Shown: one piece after another, positions 1 to 10,816 of the stretch
How positions within the stretch are numbered: the first letter of the stretch is position 1
How the letters are laid out: every line of letters begins with the position of its first letter
Assembly: GCA_008973525.1 (NCBI GenBank)
Contig: WACJ01000517.1
Coordinates: 1,240,001-1,304,000 of the forward strand
Direction of reading: 5' to 3'
DNA from: Stenopsyche tienmushanensis
Taxonomy: Eukaryota > Arthropoda > Insecta > Trichoptera > Stenopsychidae
DNA length: 64,000 nucleotides
Position numbers and translations under genes: made by a program
Notes under the pieces: generated by a model
What the model was told of the DNA's origin: nothing
Databases searched by the model: none
Seen by the model: the letters and a program-made list of their open reading frames with translations, nothing else

Positions 1-13
1 CAAAGTTTTTACA

Positions 14-175
14 AAAAGCCCTAAATGCCCTAAACTTAGAGAGAGTGGCCGCAAGGTTTCCGTGTTCAATAGGACCGAATTTCGGATCACTGACACAACT
101 AAGGAACGCCTCGCGATCGGACGCCATGTCCAAAAATGTCCAGAGAACATGGTTTGCGTTAATGAACGGATCTCC
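14..175 (+). repeat. Dispersed repeat family A, copy 1
   Basis: A stretch of about 160 bp that recurs at 19635-19790 (+), 22573-22690 (+) and 16441-16575 (-). Shared landmarks in order are AAAAGCCCTAAA, GTGGCCGCAAGG, a TTCAATnGGnCCG block, CGGATCnCTGA, and GTCCAnnGAACATGGTnTGCGT. In two copies the same frame stays open, but no known protein is recognised, so this is treated as a transposon internal fragment. In two other copies family A lies beside a hAT-like terminus, which suggests the parent element is a hAT. Confidence 0.6.
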
Positions 176-1076
176 ACATGGACAATCCGAAGTTGTACCA
201 CAAAGCGACGGCAATGCATAGCCCAATATCGCTCATTGGCAGCACTTGATGGAGGATACTCACAAGGAGCATCGAGGTGAATATATCGCAGGGTGCTTTC
301 GCAACGGTCTTGATAGAGAATGTAGAAGATTTGTAAAGACTAAGTAGTTTTCCTCGGAAGATAGTAAAAAACTTTTCGAGAAGAGTTTTCTGGAATAGAA
401 AGTGTGTGCTAAGCAAGTCCTATGCGATGCTTAAGTCCACCTCGGGTCCACTCCTACACCAACTGAAGTTGTCTCCCTGTTCTAAGCGAATTAGAGATGG
501 TGGTTTCTTCTTTCAGGTTGATCCTCCCAGTTCGGAGATTTCAGAATGATATGCAAAGTGATGGTAGACAATGTTGTTATAGTTGTAAAGTGAGATTTTT
601 CATTTGTCCCTCAAGGCAGTTTACTTGTTGTTCCTTGAGCTTTCATAGGTCTGAAGTCAGGCAAGATTCTATACACTTTTGGATTACTATCAATTATGTT
701 AGAGATAAGTGACAAGCATGTTGAGAAATCTGTGAAATTAATAACAGACAGTAGATTAACTGGCTTATAGACTTAGTATAATAAGAATGATAAATGTCTC
801 ACATTAAAAATGTGATAAGTAAAGATAAAAATGATATAAAATGTATTATAAATAAGTAATATTTCATAATTGTAATGGTCAGAAGAATCAGGTAGCATTT
901 CATATCAGAAAAATGTGTGTGAAAACTAAGAATGAATAACAATTTGTAAATGTACTAAATAAGAATGAATATCATCTGATAATGCTTGTTCAGTATTTTA
1001 GTGCTATTCTGAAAAATAGATAATGAAATGTTGTGGAAATTTAGGAAAATAAAATTCAAATACTTGGTTCATTGGC
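176..1076. other. Intergenic, nothing recognised
   Basis: AT-rich DNA between repeat A and the 3' end of the DUS3 gene. Short open frames are present but show no motif, codon bias or family resemblance. No repeat shared with the rest of the window was seen. Confidence 0.6.
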
Positions 1077-1082
1077 TTTATT
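1077..1082 (-). terminator. Poly(A) signal of the DUS3 gene
   Basis: TTTATT on the plus strand, which is AATAAA on the minus strand, lies about 36 nt past the DUS3 stop codon. Position and sequence fit a cleavage/polyadenylation hexamer. No other AATAAA lies closer to the stop. Confidence 0.6.
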
Positions 1083-1118
1083 TAAAGCTGTTTTTACAAT
1101 CAAGTCATAAATAATTAA

Positions 1119-2954
1119 TCAATAGGAATTAGCTTTATGCTTTGGTAAAAATTGAAATCCTTCCGGCACAGGTCCCAGCAGCATTTCACTTATTTTTATC
1201 CAATCTGAACAATTAGGAGAACCCATAAGTGTTTCCAAGTCATTTCTTCCAATATAGTACGGCGGACGCTCGTTGATTCTTTGTGGTGGTTTTTCTAACA
1301 ATCCTACAGGTACATAGCGATATAAAAATGAGCACCATTCCAAGAGGAACCGGCGAGTATTTTCAACGCCACGTGAATCTGAACCCCAATGCTCCAAGCC
1401 ATAATTAGTGTATTTTTTAAGAATGTCAAATCTCTCTGAACTGCTTATGTCCCATAATTTCTTCTCTTTAATTTCAGTGAAGATCCATGGCTTTATTAAC
1501 CCTCCACGACATATCATCACTCCGGACACATTCGGTGCTCTTTCGCGGGATCTAATATAATCATCATATGATAATATATCACCGTTACCAAAAACCGGAT
1601 TCGGTTTGGCTAACCCGGCGCACTCATTGATGTAATCCCAATCGGAAAATTTGGTATAGCGTTGTTCCCGAGATCTTCCATGAACAGTGAGCAAAGAAGC
1701 GCCCCATTTGAAAAAGTTTGGAATAAAATTATGAGCAATTTTTGATTCTTGATGGACACCGGTACGAGTTTTAATAGTAAATGGTACAGATAACATTCTA
1801 GATGCGCATTTGACGGAAGTTTCTAAAACGTTAGTTCTCAATAACATACCACAGCCACCTCCTCTTCTATATACAAGATCAATCGGGCAACCTAAATTTA
1901 AGTCTACAAAATCCACCTTGATATCCTGTTCTCTATTTAAAATATCAGCCACTTTTGCTATTACGTATGGATTAGAACCACAAATTTGAACCCCAAACAA
2001 ATCTTCACTTACATGACGTTTGACAAGAGCCCATTCTTGTTTGGCCCCTTTTAATAAGGAGTCACACATGACCATTTCTCCACATGTAATGTCTGCACCG
2101 TATTCCTTGCAGATACGTCGAAATGGCAAGTTTCCTAATGTTGTAAGAGGGCCAAGATAGAGTTTGTCATTCCAATCTATTTTTGTTTTCTCGATATCTC
2201 TCGTTTTGATGATGTCTTCATCTGTTACAGTGCCAGAATTATTTGAATTCTTGTTATTATTCGCAATAATTTCATTATCAGCAGAATTTTCACCAGATTT
2301 TTTGACATTACCGGGGTTCTTTTTAACTTTTTTATTGATTTCGTTAACTAAATCTTCAGCATTCTTAAAATTATATTTCTTTTTTTGTAACTTAAACAGT
2401 GTATCAAAATTAATTGCATTGAGTGTTGGATTAGTCCACTTCTCTAGTCTATCTTCTTTGAGCAGATTATGGCCATCTGGTGTTATGTGAATAGATCCAT
2501 ATCGACACGATATACCCCATGGACATTCCCCTCGTGTTTCATAAATATAACAAGTTTCTTTATCAATGTCTTCAGATTTTATCTTTAGATATGCTTTTGG
2601 ATCATGAATAAAACTACAAGAATTAAATTTACAAGCATTGGGAACTTCACCGGGATGAACATTGACTATACTGGGACAAGGACGACAATCCATTGATTCA
2701 CGCAACGGTTTGGGTCTTCCTTTATTTTGACCTCTATTCTTCTTTTTATCTTTCTTATCCTTGGAGTCATTATTTGTTTCTTCAACTTTAATTTTCTTCA
2801 ATGGAGGTTCTTCTAGTTCTAAATCAGTTTTATTATTTTCGTTATTTGATTGATCGTTTTCTTTCGTTACATGATTTTCTAAGTCAACTATTTTTGTAGG
2901 TAACTTTTTAACCACATATTCTTCTTTAATAGCACAGTAACCAACTCCAGCCAT
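1119..2954 (-). CDS. Dus3: tRNA-dihydrouridine(47) synthase 3 (DUS3/DUS3L-like)
   Basis: A flavoenzyme that uses NAD(P)H to reduce uridine to dihydrouridine at position 47 of tRNA; this role is known for the Dus3 family. The 611-residue product starts with a charged Lys/Asn-rich linker (about 20-85). Two CCCH zinc fingers follow: the first spans C90 to H117 and the second has C135, C144, C150 and H156. The linker 160-258 is low in complexity. The Dus TIM barrel occupies about 262-500. It carries DLNLGCP with probable catalytic C356, the GGGCGMLLR loop (366-373), the FTIKTRTG strand (392-399), HGRSREQRY (425-433), GNGDI (456-460) and CRGGLIKPW (482-490). The helical tRNA-binding domain runs to the C-terminus. 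Length and domain order fit animal DUS3L. The start lies just before a conserved-looking GVxxxIKxxY segment, supporting this ATG. The frame is intronless. The family call is secure; position specificity is by homology. Confidence 0.95.
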   Translation of the reverse strand: MAGVGYCAIKEEYVVKKLPTKIVDLENHVTKENDQSNNENNKTDLELEEPPLKKIKVEETNNDSKDKKDKKKNRGQNKGRPKPLRESMDCRPCPSIVNVHPGEVPNACKFNSCSFIHDPKAYLKIKSEDIDKETCYIYETRGECPWGISCRYGSIHITPDGHNLLKEDRLEKWTNPTLNAINFDTLFKLQKKKYNFKNAEDLVNEINKKVKKNPGNVKKSGENSADNEIIANNNKNSNNSGTVTDEDIIKTRDIEKTKIDWNDKLYLGPLTTLGNLPFRRICKEYGADITCGEMVMCDSLLKGAKQEWALVKRHVSEDLFGVQICGSNPYVIAKVADILNREQDIKVDFVDLNLGCPIDLVYRRGGGCGMLLRTNVLETSVKCASRMLSVPFTIKTRTGVHQESKIAHNFIPNFFKWGASLLTVHGRSREQRYTKFSDWDYINECAGLAKPNPVFGNGDILSYDDYIRSRERAPNVSGVMICRGGLIKPWIFTEIKEKKLWDISSSERFDILKKYTNYGLEHWGSDSRGVENTRRFLLEWCSFLYRYVPVGLLEKPPQRINERPPYYIGRNDLETLMGSPNCSDWIKISEMLLGPVPEGFQFLPKHKANSY

Positions 2955-5900
2955 ATTTAAACCGACGAAATATGTGGGCTCAGGCGTATTTAAGTATGTA
3001 ATTAAATATTTTTATTGTATATTAAGACTATTAAAACGATATTACAATGAACTGTACATTTTAACCTCAATATTTGACAGGCCCACGTTTCTGTCAATGG
3101 GCATTTTCTAGTCTAAACAGTGAGCTTTACAGGCATCTAATTTTCCGCGCTCTTTTTCTACATTAAAAATATATGAACATTCAGAAATCCGCTCTTGCAT
3201 AAAATTAATAAAAACATATTTGTTTTATTTTTTCAGACAAAAATATAAATAAATTATTGTTTTTTCAATTAAAAAAAAATATTTTTTAAAATCAATTTTT
3301 TTTTAATGCAAGACACAAAAGATGGCAGAATATATTATATCTATACGCATTGTAATACTTTTTATTTTACCAAACAAAAAGAAAAAAATGATGAGCATAT
3401 TTGTGTAAACCGTGTGGAATATAAAAATCTTAATTCTGTTGATAATTAAATTATAACTTTAACACAAAAATATTAAAATCCTCTACACGCTTTTTCCACA
3501 AAATAATATTTTAATTGAATTAGTACATGCAAATAATAAGAGTACTGTTGCGTGGATTAAATATTTCGCCGTAAATATTTTCGTCGAATAGAACTGGTCA
3601 TATAAACTGGTGTTAAAACTGAGATAAGCAGCGGGGAATTTTGAAGTGAAGACTGTTGAAAGCTAATGTCACTGCTCCACGAATTCGCGATTCAACGGAG
3701 ACCAGCAGACAACGAGTTCACTACCCAGAGGTGAAACAATTAGTTGGAAAAAAAACCTATTTTTTCATACTGTGATTATGCTATTCTAAATCTATGAGGA
3801 ATTGTTTTGTGACGTTTTTGAGGTCATTATATTTTCAGAACTGTATTTACATTAAGAAATATAGAATATAAATCTCCAATCAATAATTTGTAAATGTCAA
3901 TAGGATAGGTGCCGTTTTCTTCCTTTATGAAACCAATAAAATTGACAAATTTATCTTTAAAACTGAATTTATGAGGCTGTCTGTAATAAAAGTTTGTTCA
4001 TGAAATAATGCAGCATACATTTTGAGTGTAATGAATAAAAACAAGAAAAATCAAACATTATATTTCCTTTTTATTGTACACGAATATATAACAAATCACA
4101 CTAAATGCGTTATATTTACATCTAAAACGGTTTTCATGTGCTTTTATAATCGTTGATATATTTCCAGGGATGCTTTTTTTGTAAATTGATATAAATGTTT
4201 TATTAAAAGTTTTGAAGGAAATCCTATAGATTTGACATTCACATAATCAAAATCTATAGTTCGATATTCCTACGGATTATTTCGGTAGTCGTTTTCATCA
4301 ACTTCAGTGCGTATTCAAAATGATTGAGAAGGATGAACAAAATATACATATATTTGGCAGGTTCAATCAACATCTATCATAAAATAATATTTTTTGAATA
4401 ACATGAAATATTTATTAAATTTCACGTTTAATTTGATAATTGTTAGATTAAACAATACAAAAATTACAGTGTAATCTACTTGATATAATTTCAATTGTGA
4501 ATTTTACTTAAAAATGTTGATTATAAATAGTATATTCCATATTGTTCAAATAAACATATTTTTTACGTACGTTCATTGACTATCATTTTGCAGAAAGTTT
4601 CAAAATATTCGCTTACTACTATCATAAGCATCATATAAGTTAATTATATTTCATAACAAACCCTCTAATTTCTTTAAAGAAGTAAGCATGTTTTCACATG
4701 TTTAAAAATATGTATATTATAAACGAAATAAGAACAAACCGAGCTAACATTTTACCGGCTTCGATAATCAATAACGCTTAGCTAAACCACACATATATCA
4801 TAAGGTGAATATATGAAATAATATTAATAAAATTAATGCTTGTTAAAACATAAAAGTATTCATGTCTCAAGCAAACATATTTGCAAAATTATAACACGTT
4901 AACATGAAAAATTTAAATATAAAAAATAGATACAAACATACATATTATATATACATTAGTAAGATTTATCGTTCACGTTTTTTTTTTATTAATGAAATTC
5001 AAGTTTCATATATTTAACAACATACATAAGATAAAATTAAATTACAATATACAAGTTTTTTAATAACACGTCTCTTTATACATTTATATATCAACAACGG
5101 AAATTATAAAAGGAATGCATAGTCATTGTATTGCAAATAGTTACTCTAATTGACAAGAAATTAATTAGGATTTTAATTGACTAACGTTTTCTCGGGCCAA
5201 AATGGACAGTGTACAAATGTTTTTAATTGTATTGACAAGTTTTTCATTACACCTATAACATACTTCAATTCTAAACAACATTTCTTTGTACAATAAATCT
5301 ACCTGACGAGCTTAAACAATGACGTAGTATAATCACTTTCGTACACGAGTAGATTTGAAAGACATTATTTCGGTATTTAATACAGATTTATCGAAAGTTT
5401 CCAACCAACGCTTAATCTATAAATGATGTTAACACTCGATAGTGTATCATATTTTATTTGAAATATGATTAGAAAAACATTTATTTTTCATTCTACATAT
5501 TTATTTTTGATTTGGGGTTTCTATATTTTTAGCTTGACGATTATCACCGAACGCTGAGCAGCGGTGATATCACGATTCATTCAAATAAATCATATGATAG
5601 ATATTCAACGCATTACAATGAAAATTTGCCTTGGGAACTGTTTGTTCTACATATATATTAAATATGAGTGCAATATTTTGAATAAAGTATTCTTAGTTAT
5701 ATTTGATTTTACACGATGAGTTAAAAACATATTTCAATATTAAGAAATTAATGTGGATTTACACAGTCATCTATGAACATATAAAAAGGCCTGTAAAATG
5801 CAATGCTGATTGTTTTACTATTTTTAATCGTCAAATTAAGTTTAATAAGTCACTCTTATCTTAAAATTCTTTATTTATTTATTTAACATATTATCAGCAA

Positions 5901-6703
5901 TTCACAATGTCTTAACGATAGTAAAGTTTTTAAAATTAGTATATCTTTCATTCTTAAACCATTGAATGTAATGTTCTTTCATTTCCAACGCTCTTAGATA
6001 TTCAGGATACAACAGCATATAATTTTACGGCGAGAAAATATTTCAGTAAAATAAACATATGGGGCATAAATGAATACCCAAAACATGAATACTCGTATCA
6101 ACCCATCGAAAATGCATATTAAATAGGCGGAAAAAATATTAAATCTATAGAATTGGCTAAAATATGCAGATATAAGCGGAAGACACTAATTAGTACATGA
6201 AAATTAGCAACGATTTCAAGAACGTCTTAAGTCGTATTTAACATAAAATTGAACTAAGCTTTGAATGCATTAAATTTTTTGCTGATTGCAATTCTATAAA
6301 TTGCCTCCGATGTAAATTTACATCAATTTTGGATCGCTTCCTAAATAGGCGTTAATAGAATCGTAACAGAATTAAAATCTGGATGACTTCAAAACATTTT
6401 TTTGGTCCACAGACCTTCATTTATGTTAATAATATTTCTTAATTGATATCAATATATTTTACAACCCATGTGAATGTCAACATTCACATTTATAAAGTTT
6501 AAAGATATGTAAATGTATGCAACAAATTGTCACTTCTATAGCACGTCGGTTAGTTTTAATATATTAAAAACAAGGAAACGGCGTCTCGAATAAGGAATTA
6601 AAAAATATCACAGAGAAAACATATTTTAAGCTTGAAAGAATGTTCCGTTATGAATGTAGGATAGGCTCGCTGTGGGATTGTTATCATTGTTTACGCGATC
6701 TAT
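2955..6703. other. Intergenic, AT-rich, no gene seen
   Basis: Divergently flanked by the DUS3 5' end and a mariner relic. It is very AT-rich with poly-A/T runs. The DUS3 promoter must lie in the first few hundred bases, but no clear TATA/initiator pair was recognised. The segment around 3590-3740 is slightly richer in GC, without coding signs. One hairpin is listed separately. Confidence 0.6.
5542..5569. repeat. Perfect 8-bp-arm inverted repeat
   Basis: TATCACCG and CGGTGATA face each other across a 12-nt loop, which itself holds CGCT/AGCG. It is an isolated short hairpin in AT-rich DNA with no gene nearby. It may be chance or a binding palindrome. Confidence 0.5.
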
Positions 6704-6705
6704 TA

Positions 6706-7603
6706 GATTGTCCCGTTAGGAATGCCGGTTTTTTTATACTTATTTTTTGATCATCCGTTATGTCTCAACCATACTGTACAAATAGCAATGCCAGAGATGA
6801 TTTAAACAATTTAAAAGTGAAAATTTTAGTTTAGAAAATAAGGTCCGAAGTGAGAGAAAGGTTAAAGTGGATGACGATATCCTGCGTATTGAAATTGAAT
6901 CAAATCCTATTTAGACTATACGAGAATTAACAGATAAGCTTAGATACTTCCGAAAATGTATTCAAATACATTTGAAAAAAATAGGAAAGACTATAAAACA
7001 GGGGGTGTGGATACCGCACGACATTACTGATGAGATCAAGGCGATGCGCGCGAGTACATGTCATGATTAAATCGATAAAGAGAAGAAACAACCGTTTTTA
7101 CACTATCTTGTGACTGAAGATGAAAAGTGGGTGTTGTACTCAAATCAAAAACGCAAAAGACAATGGCTTTCAAAGGAGCACGTAAAGAAACCAAACCCTC
7201 GTTTGGGTCTAACAATAAAAAATCCTCTTTTAAATGTATAGTGGGAATCCAAAGAGACAATATATTATGGAGTCCTTCCATATGATCAAACCATAACGAG
7301 GGAGATTTATTGTTCATAATTAGAAAGCTTAAAAGTGGCGTTGAATACGAATATGCCTTGACCTTGCTCTTTCCGATTTATTTAGATCAATGCATCATTT
7401 ACCGTGGGGAAAAAATCATAAATGTAGAAGAGGTAAAATGAGGAATCGAATAATATTTTATATCAAAACTTGTTCAATTTTATTGTTCCGGAATAAAAAT
7501 AAAATTTAAATAGATGGGAAAAGTTGTATCTAAATTAATAAATAAAGTTTTTGTTTGAATTCAACTCTTTCATTTAAAAAACGACATTCCCAATGGGACA
7601 ATC
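6706..7603 (+). mobile_element. Degenerate mariner-family transposon, end to end
   Basis: Both ends are present. The left begins GATTGTCCCGTTAGGAATGC and the right is its inverse, ending GCATTCCC-like then GGGACAATC, about 28 nt of matching terminal repeat. A TA dinucleotide flanks each side (6704-6705 and 7604-7605), the Tc1/mariner target duplication. Inside, plus-strand translation in broken frames gives transposase landmarks. These are TIRELTDKL-like helix-turn-helix text near 6910, WIPHDITDEIKAM near 7010, LVTEDEKWVLYSN at about 7108-7147 (first catalytic Asp context) and YYGVLPYDQTI near 7262. Stops and frameshifts interrupt all of it, and the region after the second catalytic Asp is barely recognisable. 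At 898 bp it is shorter than an intact roughly 1.3-kb mariner, so internal deletion is likely and it is not autonomous. Confidence 0.88.
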
Positions 7604-7605
7604 TA

Positions 7606-10600
7606 TTATTAGTAAACGTTATTGATTATAAACTCTTTCGTGTATTTTACACAACTATATTATGCACATCTGAAATTGTTATCATTAGTCGTTAAATGTG
7701 ATTTCTAAATCATAAATAATTCCCCAGAAATTTGATGCGTTCGCTATTTATTAAAATTTTAAGAACGAGTATTTATCTGATTTATTCACAGATTTTTTAT
7801 ACGAACAATAGATTGAATTAACATCTTACATATTTTAAGAACTTTAGAAATATTTTCAATAAAAGGGATAAATATTCATATAGATAGAAAGGAATACGGT
7901 GGATTTATTCAGATTTTATTACATTATAATAAAAATATGTGAAATTAAACGGTTTTTTGATTTACCAATAAACAGCTATTTTTTCATAACTTTATTATCT
8001 AAGTCTCTAGTGAAACCTAAATCTTTTATTAAGACATTTCGTTAATTTTGAATCTATTTAACAATTTATGCTCTCTCCGTTTTCATAATTTAACGTCACA
8101 ACTGGGAATATTTTTTATCCTATTTCTTTCTTGCTATCAAGCTTTTCGTTTTAAAACACTATTCAATTTAATTATATATATATATAAATAGGCAGGAACA
8201 AATTTTAAACTAACATAACTAATAAATTTTTGAAAAATCACACTATAAATTTATAAAAATTTAAGTACAATTGAGAACATTGGTTCTTTTAACGTTAACA
8301 TTAGGAATAGTTATTTTTATAAGAAACGGGATTCACATTTCTTAACAATAATTTTATATAACGTGGAACCTATATAATCTGAAATAATTTAATAATTGAT
8401 CAACCATATAAAATATTTTGTGAATAACAATTGCTCTACAAAAATATCATTTCAGTATAATATTTAGACAATTCCAGGTTATAAAGATTCCACTCTATAT
8501 CAACGTAGTACAAATTCAATAGATAACAAAGAAACGATTAAATAATTAACATGAGTAAGTGCATTTTGAATACAATATACATATTCAAAATTAACAGGGT
8601 CAATATAACGTAATAAGAGTTAATAAAGCCATAAATATTCATTAAGGCTCTAGTTATTGTCATCTTCATTATATACAATGGAATATTTGTTTGACACATT
8701 TGTTTTTAAAGGGGCATTTTAAAGGAAAGTCCGACCGATCGGAATTCCCATCGGTCAATTATGTATAACGCATAAAATTCAATGATACAAATAGTTAGAA
8801 AATCAAACTAAAACTATAAAAATAATTTCATATACGTATAAATCTAATAAAATGATTCGATGTAATAATTATAAGACGTTTTGTGTAGTTTATAAGGAAT
8901 TTTAATGAAGATATATTCTATATATATTATAATGAAGAAAGTCTAAATAATTTCAATATGAAGTTATGGAATACCAAATAAGCACAATTCTTCATATTGC
9001 AAACGCTCACTGCAAAAAAAAATGATATTAAACGTAAGATTGTGATTATTTTGTATAACGGCTTCATTGCGTATTATGTAGAATAATTGTATTGACTCCT
9101 CGATGTATTTATTTATTGAATTGACTTTATTTTTAATTGAAATTTATTGCCATCGTGTAATGAATTTATATTCAGACTATAATCAGACTTTATAATTGCA
9201 GAACGATTTTTACTCGATTATAAAAAAATTATAATTTCTATTAATATCAAAGTTACGACATAAGAATGGATTCAAATATTTAAGACTATGATTCTTTATA
9301 TCTCCATTTATTTTTTTAGTGTTACAGTCGGTATTTTCACAAGGAAAAGAAAGCTTTTTTGAACTACTTGAGTTTAAATGAGACGTCTGCTTTCGTATTT
9401 TTTACAATAAGGATTTACCTTTTTAATTTATTTGATATAATAAAAAAAGCAAATCTTGCAAAATTATATTGAAATTCACATTCAGCCGAAAAAGAACGTG
9501 AAATTCTTTGGTATTTTTGTTATTTTGTGCGTGAAATCCTCAATATACAATATATATTACAACTTTACATAGTTAAATGCTTAAAAATAAATTGTATTAT
9601 TACAGGCGATTGACCGTTAAACAAAATCAGGATTGAAAATTAATGACAATTTTTTAAATAGATAATCTTTATTGTTATTTCTCTAATATGAAAAATGATT
9701 TTATTTTTTCACATAGATTATATGTTTTTATGCAACGTTAGATGGGTTTATATATTTTATAAATCATGATTTATCTACGATGACAGTTTTTAAAATAACG
9801 CACATCTAACTGATTTAAAGTAACAAAAATATAAACAACAAACGTAAAATCTTTACATAACACTTAAACACAGCCAATAATAATGATAATGATGTGCAAT
9901 TTATACGAAAAGAAAATGTATATGTACAATTTACGTTTCAATCTTAAAAAGGGCAGCAGTGCTGCATTTATTTTGAACTAGTTTCATCATGAAAGATTGT
10001 CGACTACATGAATAAAACGGTGTTTCTTTAAAATACTGTAAAAATAATCAACACAATAACATACGGTAATTTAATGTAATAACTCCATAAGTTTCATTTA
10101 TCAAAGAAGTTGATAGCAGTTTCGGTTGTGCAAAACAGTATATATAGTGTGTTTATTAAAGTCAACCTCCAACAAGATCCTCGGCCATTACGATTAATAA
10201 TATAAAATCATCATGTATCGAAGAAATAGACTTTAAATAAAATGAGTTAATATATTGGAAGCTATTTATCACTAAGAGGAAGATAACATGTCATGTTTTT
10301 AATATAGATTCATAGCAAATTAATTTACATAGTCATTGAAATAGTATGAAGAACACTTTATTATTTGAAGTTAACAACTTTTAAGAATACGCCAAAGCTA
10401 AATGCATTCTTAAGCAAATTAATATATTAATACTGTGTTACATATAACATACATTCTGTAGTAATTTTTACTTTATATTTAATAAAACAAGACCGTAAAT
10501 ACAATATTAACTTGGTATACTGTTCCTATAAATATATTTATAATTGTGTTCATAATACATCCGGATAGGTATTGTATGTTAATACATATAAGTGTGTTTG

Positions 10601-10816
10601 TTCAGCATTTGTAAAGCCTTAATATCTAGATTCAACATTGTATTAAATATGTATTAAAACCAAATACTAATAATTTTATATCATGTCTTCACTTCGAGAG
10701 TGCGAACGATTGGTAATATAAATAAGTATTGTATGATTCATCAGATGTAATGCAGGTATATAAAATATTATGATTTCAACTAATCATATACTTGATCGTT
10801 TTTTTATTTTAAATAT
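7606..10816. other. AT-rich DNA downstream of the NCKX gene
   Basis: No coding signal on either strand. It contains an (AT)n run near 8173-8186 and an inverted pair GACCGAT/ATCGGTC near 8733-8757. The part nearest 10816 should contain the 3' UTR of the minus-strand NCKX gene. Several AATAAA-like hexamers occur on the minus strand, and I cannot choose the true one. Confidence 0.55.

Noticed and set aside
7036..7317. Minus-strand frame inside the 6.7-7.6 kb mariner
   Set aside because: It is the shadow of the plus-strand transposase remnant.
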